A stretch of DNA of 64,000 bases, from contig CAJNOP010000045.1 in NCBI GenBank assembly GCA_905250075.1, positions 1,342,744-1,406,743 of the forward strand, in the 5' to 3' direction. Of the stretch, positions 8,698-20,668 are shown in pieces. The position numbers and the translations under genes are program-made. Source of the DNA: Rotaria sp. Silwood1 (taxonomy: Eukaryota > Rotifera > Eurotatoria > Philodinida > Philodinidae). The notes under the pieces were generated by a model. It ran no database searches, was not told where the DNA came from, and saw only the letters and a list, made by a program, of their open reading frames with translations. Within the stretch, counting starts at the first letter, position 1; each line of letters starts with the position of its first letter.

Positions 8698-11070
8698 AAG
8701 ATTGAAGTTTGACATGTGTGACCACTCTAAGCCGTATTAGTCGGTATAAGCCTTATACCGGTATATGCTGGCTTATACTGGTATGGGTCAGTTACCAGTA
8801 GAACGGTTACCGTTGGAGATCTTCTATACTACGTACCTACTAAAGATGCTAATGTGATGTTTTTCTTAGCCCCATGGTTAGGATGCACCTTCTATCAGTT
8901 TTCTGTGTAACCGTTTTCTCCACTGATGGGGAAGTGAAGTTTATGAAATTTAGTTCACTCCTGTCCATGGGGTACGCAAAGAAAAGTTTATACATTTTTC
9001 CAAAAAATAAAAGCAGTACCCACCAAATCGTATAATAAATACTATTTACAAATATACAATCAAAAAAACAAGGAAGAAAAGGTTATAAAACGAAATCTCA
9101 TAACAAAACATTTATCATATTCCAAAATTAAAAGAAATAAGTCGTTTTTATTAAATACAGTCATTTTCAATCATTTTGAAATCAGTTTTACATATTTACT
9201 AGAGTAAGATATGTCTAGAGATAAGTATTTATGATAAAAAAAGAAACCTCTACTTGCTTGCTTTAGTAGAATCACAATAATATTATTTCACTTTGTTTAT
9301 GCCTGCATTTTTTTGTTGCACGAACAACTAATACATTATCTATTTGAATACCATACCAGATACGCGATTTCTTTGTTCAAAATAAATGAAAATAACACTG
9401 AAAAATGTTTCAACACTCACAGATCTTACTATCGAAGAAAACGAACGATAGTTTAATGATCCTAATTCGGATAATTTTGATTTATGCTCGTTTTACTAAG
9501 ACAACCGATTTTCATTGTTCTTTTTTTCATTTAAGTTTTAAACTAGAAATAAATATGGGTCAAACTCATCAGCAATTTTATTGATTGAGTTATCTCTAAA
9601 TGATTCATCATCATCATGACATTTTTCAGCAGAATCAAACGTATAATCACATTATATTATTAAAACAACTGACGTTTTTTTATTTGCATTTGTGTTACTA
9701 CTTTAATTAGCGCAGGTGGTAGAAAATGATCAATGGTTTTAATTTCATCACAAATACGTGGTACAGCATTTTCCATTCAAAAATACTGATACATACTGTC
9801 AAATGTCAATATCAAACAGTGACACTCGGCTTGTCCACATAACTTGACACTTCTCTGATCAAGTTTTTCAAAAATGTTTTTTCAAAACGGACAAATATAA
9901 AAGCATTTTCAGATACAGTTATTTGCGCTGATTATGATTTTACCATTTTCTCTTTTAAAAAGTTCGGTTTTGGTATCGAGAACTGAGTTTTAAAATTTTC
10001 AAAAATTGTATTTTGAATTTCTCAACCAAGAGATTTTTTGAAAAACTGTTTAGTGACATACCATCCGATGCAGAACTCGATTCTCTACAAAACGGTCTAT
10101 TTGGTTTTTACTCTCATCCATAAGGGTAATTTCTAAGCTCTTCTACAGTTTTCAACATACTCTACAGTTAATGAGTTCCAGTTTCGAAATAGCAACTTGA
10201 TTCTTGCATAGAACAATATATGTACAGCAGTGATCAATATGTATAAAAATTAAATATTTCTGAGTATGTTAACTGCCTCAAATTTAGTTAACAAAAAACA
10301 GTGTAACAGCGCTACGTTTGTTTTTTACATTTTTCATCTGAGCAAAAATAGTTTAGAAAAAATCTTTTTTACTGCTTGAAAGTCCATTCGATACTTTAAA
10401 AACTGACTCTATAAGCATTTCATTTGAAGAAATACCTTCTCAAAAAATGAGAGATTCATTGACGACACTGAAGAAAAACAGTCTTTTTATGTAAGTGTTA
10501 CGCTACTAAAAAAGCTTTCTGAAAGTTCGAGACTCCAAACAAAAACATTCATTTTTATATCATAAATAGATCAGGATAAGCTGCATTGAATAGCGTTTGA
10601 ACAAGCTTTCTAGCTGTCTCAGTTTCTGAGATAACTGGAAAAAAAACTGTGTCAAAAACGTAACAGCGTTACGTTTGGACAAATCGCACTACTAATTAAT
10701 GGAACAGTAAGAAAATTTCTACAATTTCCTCGTCTATATTTTCAAGTCTTTTCATGTATTTTGAGAATCGCATTTAGACTATACGGTAAGTAAGGTTATC
10801 ACCCTTTGGGCCCCGAACCTATGAGCATCTCTGGTACCAACTCGCTCGAGTCCCAATTAGTAAAATTGTCAATGGCGAGAAGAGGCGAATAAGACCTGAT
10901 GATTTACGATATTTTTTTCTGGGTTGAGTTATTTTTTTCTATGCCGACAGAAACAATTTTATCTATCAAACTAATTATTATTTCATAAAGCGTTTTTTTA
11001 TTAATTTAATTTGATTGAACAACAAAAACAATCAGTACATATGTCTTCTCTTTCATTTAATAATGCCATT
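8698..11070. other. Intergenic, AT-rich, no supported gene
   Basis: No reading frame or RNA gene can be supported. A near-palindromic motif, GTAACAGCG(C/T)TACGTTTG, occurs at about 10302-10320 and 10661-10679, with a partial copy near 10496. This suggests an unrecognised repeat element. A GC-richer patch lies around 10800-10870. Confidence 0.5.
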
Positions 11071-13098
11071 CTAAGCGTTTCTCGTGTTTAATAGTTTACG
11101 TAATGTGCCAATTGCATTTTTTCCTTTGCTGTTATTATCATAAGTTGTATTTGTTCTGTTTATTTCAATCGATAAGCCTTGCATGTCGTGTAAAAGTACC
11201 AGTACAGTTGATTCTGCTTTCTTTCTATCAGAATTAACAGATCGACACGATAAATGATGATTTAATGTCCAATGAACTTCTTGACAGTATTGACTACAAT
11301 ATGATAATTTATGACAATAAGGACAATCTTCAAATTTTATAAGCTGCAAAAAACACAAAATTATAGTATGTTTTTATCTGAATTTATCAATAAAAAACAA
11401 AAGAATTATTTACATCATTTTCAATCATTTGACATAAAGAATTTGAACATTTTCGATATTGTCGATTTTCATCTTGATTTTGATGACGTGGATAATCTTT
11501 CGTAATTAATTGATGATAATGTCTACGTTTTTTTCGTTCCTGTCGATCAAACATACTATTCACAAGTTGATTAAGTGCACAGGAAATTGATGAATTACGC
11601 GATGAATATTCATTTTGAGAATTATATTTATGTCTCATAGCATTAAGTAATTCTCGAAAATGTTCATTTTCACGATAAAATCTTCCAATTTCTTTTCGAC
11701 ATCGAACAATACTTAAAAATGTTAATATACTATAACATAATGAATGAATTATACCATGTTGTTCAGCATAAATTATATGATTGATTTCTATTTGTCGTGA
11801 ACTATCATCTTTATCATCATCCAATATTGATTTGTATAAAAGTGTACAACAATAATTCACTAGTTGAATTTGAGCTTCTATCATCAAAAAAAAAGAAAAC
11901 CATGATTAACAAGATACGAATTCTTTATTGTTTTAGACATACTTTCTGACCACATATCAACATGTTCAGCACATTGTAACGTGATATATAGACATTGAAG
12001 TGCAAGTGATTCAAATTTAATAAAATAAACAATAGAATCATTGGATTTATATTGTTGATATTCAAAAAGATCAATTAATATATCAATAAATTGCATATCA
12101 ATTAAATGTTGATAATAACTAAGAAGATTTTTTTCAACAATAACTTTACATAAACGTATAAGAACAGATAATGATGGAATTTTTTCTTCAATTAAATGTC
12201 CATCACGAATACCTTGAATAAGTTGAATAAGAAAATGTGTATAACGATCAAGAATAAAATATCCAACTTCATTTATTGTTGTTACATTTGTTAATAAATC
12301 AAGAGATTTTTGTTTAACACAGCGAATACGAGGATCCTTTCAACGAATAATATACAAATATTAAATGAGATAATTAGTCTAAGATATAAAAATTACTTTG
12401 TACATCATATAAACAATGTCAATAGCACCTGATTTGAGTATATCATTGACAAGAAGTTGAAAAACAGCAAAGAAATCAATAGATTTATTACTATTCGCTA
12501 AATATATGATCACATATTTTTAATGTGCTTGTTAATAATGTTGAGAAGAATTCTTACGGAATTTATTAAATCCTGCTTCACGAAATCGTCTTGCTGGTTG
12601 ACCTAATTGTAAATCACGAAATGTATAATTTGTTTGTTCGGCTCGAGCTAAGCCAAAAAGTAATTGTGATAAATTGAACAATGCTTCTAATTGACGTGTT
12701 GCTACATAAAAAGCATATTAACAATATAAAAAACAAAAACGAATCATTCATTCAACATATACCGATCTCAGTTAGAGGTAGTCCAGTAGGATTTGCTAGT
12801 TTAGTATTCCATGGAGATATTGCTTTTGATGGTTTGATATTCTACAGAAGATGATTGATAGTACACATAGATGTATATTGATATAAGTACTTACTCGAAG
12901 TGTAAGTGTAGCAAGAAGTAAATCACTGTCGAATGTATTAAGATCCGGATAAGAATACCAACCATCAGCAAATTGAATTATATCCATCTTATCAATATCA
13001 TTTGTTGTTGCTGTACAATTACTTCTTTCATGATCTGGAAGTGTCGTATTTTGATCAAGTGCTGTCAGGACTGACCGATTTGCAGCTATACACCACAT
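11071..13098 (-). CDS. MYND zinc-finger protein with helical repeat body
   Basis: The reading frame starts MWCIAANRSVLTALDQ at 13098 and ends LRKLLNTRNA before the stop at 11071. About eight exons are visible; the first intron (12842-12894) and second (12702-12762) have clean GT/AG ends and keep frame. The body is helical and leucine-rich, like an armadillo-type fold, but no family is certain. The C-terminal part has a MYND finger split by an intron: CSNSLCQMI in one exon, then CPYCHKLSYCSQYCQEVHW and HHLSC in the last. MYND fingers bind zinc through seven Cys and one His and mediate protein contacts, often in transcription regulation or chaperone roles. The finger at the extreme C-terminus argues against a SMYD methyltransferase, whose MYND lies within the SET domain. 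Function unknown. Confidence 0.75.
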
Positions 13099-14058
13099 TC
13101 TTGCTATTTATTCTCTATGTATATATAGAGATCTGGAAGACACAATAATAGTAATTTTATGAAATATGAATTGATCTGTGCACAAAATATAAATGCTTTA
13201 TGTATTTTTCGTTTGTTTCGTTCCTAATTTACTTATTCGTCCAATGTAATCTAACCAGTCATTGATCAATTAATATAGATGTCACTGGAATCTAGTTGTA
13301 AAAAAAAAAAGAAGAAGACGAAAAACAAAAACGATGTCATCATCATCTTCTATACTTGTCAAAAGACGACAACGACAATATGTGCTACTTGGCTCAAGAG
13401 AAATTCTCGTTTATTTCATACTTGTGTAACGCTTTCTGCATATAATTCTGAATAATAAATAATAAAAAACCACAAGCCAAATTATATCCTCCCTCTGTCT
13501 ATATTAGATCGTATACCATTCGTTTTGCTGTTTTTCTTTTTGGCTTTTTCTTGCCAACAAATATAATAAGAAGAATATAGAATGGCAGAAGCAGTCTCAT
13601 CGGCTGATGCTGCCATTTCATTGATGATAACACTAATGAGAAGCAAAGCGTCCATAGGGATTTTGTTTCATCAATGGTTTGTAATCAAAAAGATTCCACG
13701 GGTGGACCGAATTAATCAATAGCTAAATATATATTTCGTCTTACTGGTCTTTTAAGTTTTATTTCAACATGTATGAATAGATCAAAACATTTGAATATCA
13801 TCCATGTCTTCACTATACAAAAGTTATTATCGATATAACTTGTGTAATTATATTAACGATTGAAGCGGCTGTCAAAAATGAAAACTTGAGGAATATTAAT
13901 TGGTGTATTATCTTATTTACTTAATCGATAGAATCATTTTGATGTGATTATGGTTTGAAACATCTATTTTTCTATTACCTTATAAGTAAAACATTTTTAT
14001 TGGATGTTTTTTTTAAACATTTTTTAATTTTTCTTTTGGTTCATTGACGTTCGAATAG
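13099..14058. other. Intergenic region with one 46-codon open frame
   Basis: Upstream of the MYND gene. A plus-strand frame at 13582-13722 begins MAEAVSSADAAISLMITLM and ends at TAG. It is the only gene-like stretch here, is less AT-rich than its surroundings and has no recognised family. It may be chance. The rest is AT-rich with nothing recognised. Confidence 0.3.
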
Positions 14059-14374
14059 ATTGGTATTATGAATGGATATGCCTGCTTGACGTTAATTCGT
14101 TCGCCATGTTCATTCATTCTTATAAAAGTTCTTAAAGTATTTCTTCAATTTGAACTACCTAATAGCCAGATTAAATCTATTCTTCAGTATGTTAATAAAA
14201 AAAAACGGTTGTAAATTATGTAAACTATGGATTTTTTTAATTTAGACGTTCGAGTTCACAAATTTATAATGTAACTGTGTTTTTTTTCTATTCTTTATGA
14301 GTTTATATGCCATATTAGGTGTGCAATTTTTTGAATCATTTACATTTTATTGTGTTAGAGACAGTACTGATTAA
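14059..14374 (+). pseudogene. Two-exon relic of NALCN-type sodium leak channel
   Basis: Exon one (14059-14186) reads LIRSPCSFILIKVLKVFLQF then ELPNSQIKSIL. Exon two (from 14246) reads QRSSSQIYNVTV, then LFFMSLYAILGVQFFESFTF and YCVRDS. This matches the S4-S5 region of domain I of the NALCN four-domain cation channel, where the family has PRPLIMIRAFRIYFRFELP followed by RSGEQIW and YGILGVQMFGTFTYHCV. The GT/AG intron between the exons preserves phase. Exon two has a frameshift in a run of eight T at 14280-14287, where a multiple of three is needed, and a stop follows at 14372. No other channel segment is found nearby, so this is a fragment of a duplicated or broken gene. Confidence 0.72.
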
Positions 14375-15475
14375 AAATATGAGAATATATTTTTTTTTTC
14401 TTTATTTATTTTGATTTATTTGAATTTTTTGTGTTGTTAAGTAACGTGAGAAACTCAAATTTAATGATACTTGATACATATTGTTTGCCAACAAAAAATT
14501 GATTTTCATTGTCCAGAAAGTTTTGCGAAAAAAATCGAAATTGTTTGTAGATTTATTACTCAGCAAATTTGTTTAGATTCTATTTTCTATGAAAGAAGTA
14601 GCTAAGCATTTAGTTGTTAATGTTGTCGTTTGATGACAATTTAGTTCGAATGAATAGAGAAGGAAGGATGTAGAATTCACTAGAACATTTAAGAAATACA
14701 CATAATAAATTTTATAGGTGTTATCAACAAATCTTACAATGAAGAAAAACTTTTTTTTTGATTAAGTTTTTCTTGACGGTTTCATTTCATGAACTGCTGT
14801 TAATTTTATTAACTTAATTAAAAAATTAGAAATATGATGTACTAGGAAAATTTTTATGAAAGAATAATTTGTTGTAAAGAAAAATGAAGCCTTATTTTTA
14901 GAATGTATTTATTGCCGTTATTATTGAAACATTCGCTGAAATTTGTGTTCAATTCCAACAAATTTGAGGTTCAAGAGGAATATCGTCAGAGATTGAAGCC
15001 AAAAAAAGTAAATAGAAATTTACTTAAAATTTAAATTTAGACTTAATTGTCATATAGGTTATTAAAAAGCTGATGATAATACATTAAGAAGATAATACAT
15101 TTTTCTATTTATTTTCGAAGCATTAATAAGCAGTTGACTCTCCATGTTATTCGAATTCGAATTAGACAACTCATGCAAACACGAAGCTGACATACGATAC
15201 CGATGGATAGAGAAAGAGAGAAGGAAAGAAAAAGAAAAAAAGCATTCAGACGCTAGCAGAAATAAACACGCAGAAGATATATAAGCCTCATCTAATAAGC
15301 AACAACCCATTCAATCTGCTTTTGAATATTTACGAACTTCTCTACATATATACGTGCGCAAACAAATACTCAAATTTATAACGTAACAACAAGCGAACGT
15401 CATAAATACCAAGATGGACTGCTTTGCTGATACAATGATCAAGAATAAAAAAAATAAAACTTTATACGATATTCA
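14375..15475. other. Intergenic, very AT-rich
   Basis: No gene supported. It holds the putative promoter region of the metallo-beta-lactamase gene at 15476. Nothing distinctive was seen. Confidence 0.4.
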
Positions 15476-17522
15476 ATGCAAACCAAAATATTCAGTATAC
15501 AGAAGAACTCACCAGAAGTTCCAAATCAAAGTGAACTGTATGGTGAAGACTCGCATTCATTAGATCTTACCACAAACTATATATATTGTACTGAACAACA
15601 AACTTCACTCAATGATACAGACACTAATCTCCTGCCACCTGAACAACAAAAATCTATGAAAGATGCAAATTATAATACTATGTCTGACGAAAAACAGATT
15701 TTATTCAATAAGAAAAAACGCAATATCATTCTACCTCGAGAAAAGAAGTTATTGGTTGGTACAAATAACAAGCTGACGCCAGGTGAAGAACCAAATTCAC
15801 TACATGACGCAACTAAGAATAATACGCATGACGAAAAAGAAAATATTTTCAATAATGAAAAACATAATTCGATATTAGCTGGAGAAGAAAAGTTGGCGAA
15901 TGGTAAAAATAAAACAATTATAATCAGTCGATATCAAAATTTATTCCATGATACAAATAACAATTTAATCTCAAGTAAAGAACAAAATTTATTGAACGAG
16001 ACAAATGATAAAAGTATATATGACGAACAACAAAGTTTATTCAATAATACGGAAAACGATTCAACGGCAGCTGGTAAAGAAAAATCATCGAATCATACAA
16101 ATAAAATGACTATAATCAGTCAACAACAAATTACATTCAATGATATAAAAAACAATTTATTGTCTGGTGAAGAACGAAATTCATTGAATGATACAAATGA
16201 TAGTAGTGTGTATGGCCAACAAAAAAATTTATCTAATAATACAGAAAACAAATCAATATCAGCTAGAGAAGAAAGATTATTGAAGGATACATATAATAGA
16301 AATATATCCAGTCAACAACGAAATCCATCAACTGGTGCAAATGACAATTTTATGTTCGATCGACAGGAAAATATATTGAATGATAGAATGAAACGTTCTA
16401 CTGGTGGCGGAAAAGAATCTCACACAGCACTTCGGGATAATTCTCATCATTTGAAGCCCGTTGTTGGATTGTCTTATGCTTCTTTCAACGTTATAGATGC
16501 CGGTAAAGGAGACTGCTTCATTATCTTCATAAATGCTTGCGTCATTATTTATGATTTCGGTTACAAATCATCTTTTCCTAACGTTGAGGAATGTATCGAC
16601 AATGCCTTGAAAAAACGTGTTTTGGAAAATGTTTACCTTATTGTGTCGCATAATGATACGGACCATATTAATGGACTGCCGGCAGTAGTTAATTTTTTAA
16701 AAGTCCCGGGTTCATGTACACGATTGTTCATAGTTTCTCCACTTGCTAAAAATGAGTTGCCCTGGGAAAATATTACAGTGATCGGTGATGAGAAAAACTT
16801 CGGTAATGTTCCTCCGCGTACTATGTCGTAGATTTTTGTTTGCAGCATGTTCTCCGCTCATTGTTATTTTTTACCTGTCGAAGCGTTTCATCAATGCAGA
16901 TTGATTCCTGTGCAGATCTCCACTTTCTTTTTGACTTGTTATAATATTTGAACTGATTTTTAATGATCCACTGGAAATCCAGATCGATTACGACGCAAGA
17001 TTGCAAGTTGTCTATCCAAAAGAACGAAATAAGCGCGACAATAATCGGAATTCATTGGTTGCTGCCATCTTCGTCAATCAAAAAACAGTTTTGCTAACTG
17101 AGGACCAATGCTCTGAAGGAATCGATTATGCCATGAATGTATTAGAAATAAAACACTTAACAATATTTCAGTTCCCACACAATGGTTCATTGAACAACAT
17201 CCACGAGTCTTGGAAACTAGTTGAAAGTAAATTTCACATAATTTCAGGAACACCTTTGCATGATAAGAATAGCAGCAAAAACAAGGAATACAATCAGACA
17301 TGTCAAGAATACATAGCAGAAAAACTACTGAAGAGAAATCCAAAAAATCCTATTGCATTGGTTCTTACGGTACCAAGAATCAATCAGAATTTACAACATC
17401 GTTTAGAAAATGATCAAGTTACAATCATCACGATGAATAATGCTGCATATCGAGAAATTATGCTGAGCACAAATCCTATTACCGAAAGAATGCAATCTAA
17501 TCACACAAATAAGCGCTCCTAA
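15476..17522 (+). CDS. Repeat-rich protein with ComEC-like metallo-beta-lactamase domain
   Basis: The first block (ATG at 15476) holds about 300 residues built of roughly 17 degenerate 16-residue units such as EQNLLNETNDKSIYD and EQQSLFNNTENDSTAAG, rich in Asn, Glu and Gln. Groups of four units form a ~65-residue higher repeat. A metallo-beta-lactamase fold follows: SFNVIDAGKGDCFIIF, then SHNDTDHINGLPAVV with H392, D394, D396 and H397 as metal ligands (HxDxDH, as in ComEC/Rec2-type and related bacterial enzymes). The second block (from about 16983) reads IDYDARLQVVYPKERN, NSLVAAIF, VLLTEDQ and FPHNGS, the usual NSLVLRL, LLTGD and PHHGS landmarks with Gly and His replaced. The stretch between (about 16803-16982) is probably an intron, but no donor gives perfect phase with the acceptor at 16981, so a lesion is possible. 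Likely acquired from a non-animal source; role unknown. Confidence 0.7.
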
Positions 17523-17649
17523 GCTTTTCTTAGCAAAAGAATAACTAATATACGGCTTTAACATACAATCAATAATTATCAATTCCTGGTTTTTAACATG
17601 AAGAACAATGTTAAACAAGTATCATCGTATATAGGAAGTAAACTGTCTT

Positions 17650-17990
17650 ACATTATATTAGCATTAACTTATATTTTTCAATCAATTTTTTACATTTGTT
17701 ACAAAGTAGATTTCTCTATTCTATTAACATCAACTTGGTTTTTTCAAACATCTCATACATTAATTACAAATCCAAATCCTATATTACATTGGTGTTAATT
17801 CTCTGCTTCAATGATCTTATACATCAGTTGCAATCTATAACTCTACACAGTATTAGCATTACTTTATTTGTTCCAATCATTTTATGTATTAGATACAAAA
17901 TTAAACCCATTCTCTATAGATGCATTTCTTTATTTGTTTCCATGGATTCAAATGTTAGTTGCAAAATTATAGCCTTGGATAACCTTTGTA
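17650..17990. repeat. Degenerate ~64-bp tandem repeat, five units
   Basis: Units follow a shared pattern: TATTA(G/A)CAT(T/C)AACTT.., TTCAATCAT, TTACAT..GTTACAAA, CTCTAT. They start at about 17652, 17717, 17780, 17845 and 17914. Identity between units is moderate. Overlapping 66- and 122-codon frames are products of the repeat and show no family. Confidence 0.5.
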
Positions 17991-20668
17991 TCAATATTGT
18001 CCGACAAAATCCAACCCTTTACTTCCACGCAGTGTCGGGTGGGCAACGTCATATCGACGGCTAAAAAGGGCTCTGGTAAAATGCTAGAGGACTTGCATGA
18101 AGTCTTTATTTGTTTGCAGTCGAATGATGATGAATCAGATGATTACAGTATATGAATGTGGTAAATATACTCTTAAACTTTTCCATCATCAAGTTGGAAT
18201 TTTGAAACATGTAAATTGGGATTAAATATTAGAGGAGAGACAGACTCATGTAAATTTAGTCATAATCTTAGACTTATTTTTAAAGATTTGGATTAGCTAG
18301 ACGTCTATGCTGATAATGTTTAACTAATTTAGAAAAAATCGTTTTTAATCATTTTTTTTATTTTAGATAATAAGAACAAGTAGTCCGAGTACATCCGCAA
18401 GTATTATTGGTGGTGGACTAACTAGTGTGACTTTAGCATTATAACAAGAAAATGAAAAATTAAATGCAATAAAATTAACAGCAGATGAAACATAAGCCCT
18501 TCTCTTAAACTGAAAGTTAATGATAATAATTCTTTAATGAAAAAACAAATTCAGACTTTCTCTGTCGACTAATTCGATTAGTCATGAGATTTATGCATGA
18601 ATAAACAAGGTACAGCGTCAATTTTTGAGTGAAGTTGAGAGTGAGTTCATTCTGCGGGTGTGGGTGGGTATGTATGTGGCTGTGAGGGGGATGCATGAGT
18701 GGAGCTTTTAGGGTGTGGGTCTTATTCTTCTGATCACAAATCCACACCTTTTCTTCTGTCTAGAATGATGATGTACGTAGTGTATTGACAATTGCATTAA
18801 ATCGAGTACTACGATTTGCTAAATATTGTAAAACTTTTCCAAATTTTGCACTGAAAACGCGCTAATTCATGAGATGAAAAGAAAAATTAACAAACAAAAA
18901 AGAACAATGGACAAACAATCAGCAAAAATCAACAAAAATAAAAATTTTAAATGAAAAAATAGATGCAATGAAAAATCCAAAGTATCGTTGTGTAAGAGTT
19001 TTATCACAATCTGATGAACAACAAGAAAATCACTAATCACAATAAACAAAGTTATATTAATGTACACGAGCCACAAAAAAAATCGTTATTTTTCTTTGTA
19101 CGTATTTAATTTTAAAATTCGTTTTTAAAGCTTTCATTGCAATCAGAGACCGTCACAGGGCACTTTTTTTACGTCCTGCCCTGCCCTGAAAATGAGTTAT
19201 AAATGTTTTTTTCGCTCTGTCCTGCCCTTATGGCAAGGCAGAGCATGACAGAACTACTAAATTGAGTTTTCTTATTACAAGATCTAAAAAATTGAAATAA
19301 ATAATGTGGTCTCTTTCAAATTTAGTACTAAAATTTTATTCATGTGGGTTCAAAAAAATGTTAAAATCAAATCCAGTTTACAATCAAAAAAAAATTGCGT
19401 ACTAGAGAACAATACTCGTGTTAAAACCTAAAAACAAATCTAATTTTAACGAATTTTTCATGTTTAAAACTTGATTGAAGTGTTTCTATTCTAATTAGAT
19501 TATTCAATTTTTAATCGTCTTTAATCACGATGCATGTAAAACGCATTTTTCATTTGAAAACTTCAATTTCTTTGTGAACTCCTCATGTCCCTATACTGAT
19601 AAGTGTAACACTAGACTAACCTTTGATACATGCCATACTTCGAAGTGCGATAGTGATTAGTACGAACTCGTGTAAATCAAAATACCGACAAATTAAACTT
19701 CTACCCTTTTTTTTGACCTACTTGAGGATGTTACTTTATTTTTACTTTTCTTTATAATAAAGGATAAATATAAATAAAATCTTTATCTTTCTAAAACAAA
19801 AATAAAGAAATTCTATATATTTGAAAAATAAATGTAAATAAAACAAAATAAATCTTTGTTATTCAAGAACTTAAGATCGGTAAAATCTTCATATTTTTAA
19901 AATAAAGATAGAATAAACAATAAAGAAACTTTTTCTTCTATGGGACCATAAGCTTTAGTGTCCACTAAGTAGTTCACAAAAAGTTATGGCATCATAGATG
20001 GAAATTAAATGTACAGAAAACTCTGTTGCATATATTTTTTATATATCAGCTTGATTCTTAATAATATCATTTGTCGAAGTGATGTTGGTGATAAGAAAAA
20101 ATATTTATTAACATGTCCTGCTGCTATATTAAGTATTTGTCTATTTACGTATTAAAAAAATAAACATTTCTTTATTCTTTATTTTTCAAAGTAAACAATT
20201 CATGGATCCTTATTTTATATAACAGTTTTATTAAACTTTATTTTTTAACAATAAAGATTGAGACTGTGGGTGTGATCTATGCTATCCAACAACCACAGCC
20301 ACCCGAGCTCCCCCACACCCAAACCTTAGTGCCGAGCATAAGTAATAATTGTTATGACTTGTAAAGGAGACAAGAAAAATATTAGTACAGAGCTGAATTT
20401 GCAGTTTATTCCTAAGTCGAGTTGAAGCCGAAGCTGCTCACTTCTGCTTCACTTGATAGCGAGATTATTCAATTTTCTTTTGATAACAATCTGACATTAA
20501 GAAAATGAGGGCTTCATTTAAAAAGTTTTTCTGTTCATTTAATTAAACGTATAATCAGATATCGTTAAAAGTCCTTCCGTTCGTTATAGAACAGATATAA
20601 TTTTTCCGGAGATCATATTTTTAATCCATGGATTAATACGCAATTTTGTATACAAAACAACAAACATA
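17991..20668. other. Intergenic region with decayed coding and repeat traces
   Basis: Three things are visible. Around 18780-19035 a plus-strand stretch reads gene-like pieces (ALNRVLRFAKYCKTFP, then KILNEKIDAMKNPKYRCVRV) broken by stops, probably an unidentified pseudogene. Around 18650-18725 and 20265-20325 are GGGTGTGGG/CCCACACCC patches. Around 19150-19250 and 19735-19920 are short CCTGCCCT and AAATAAAG repeats. No intact gene is supported. Confidence 0.4.
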
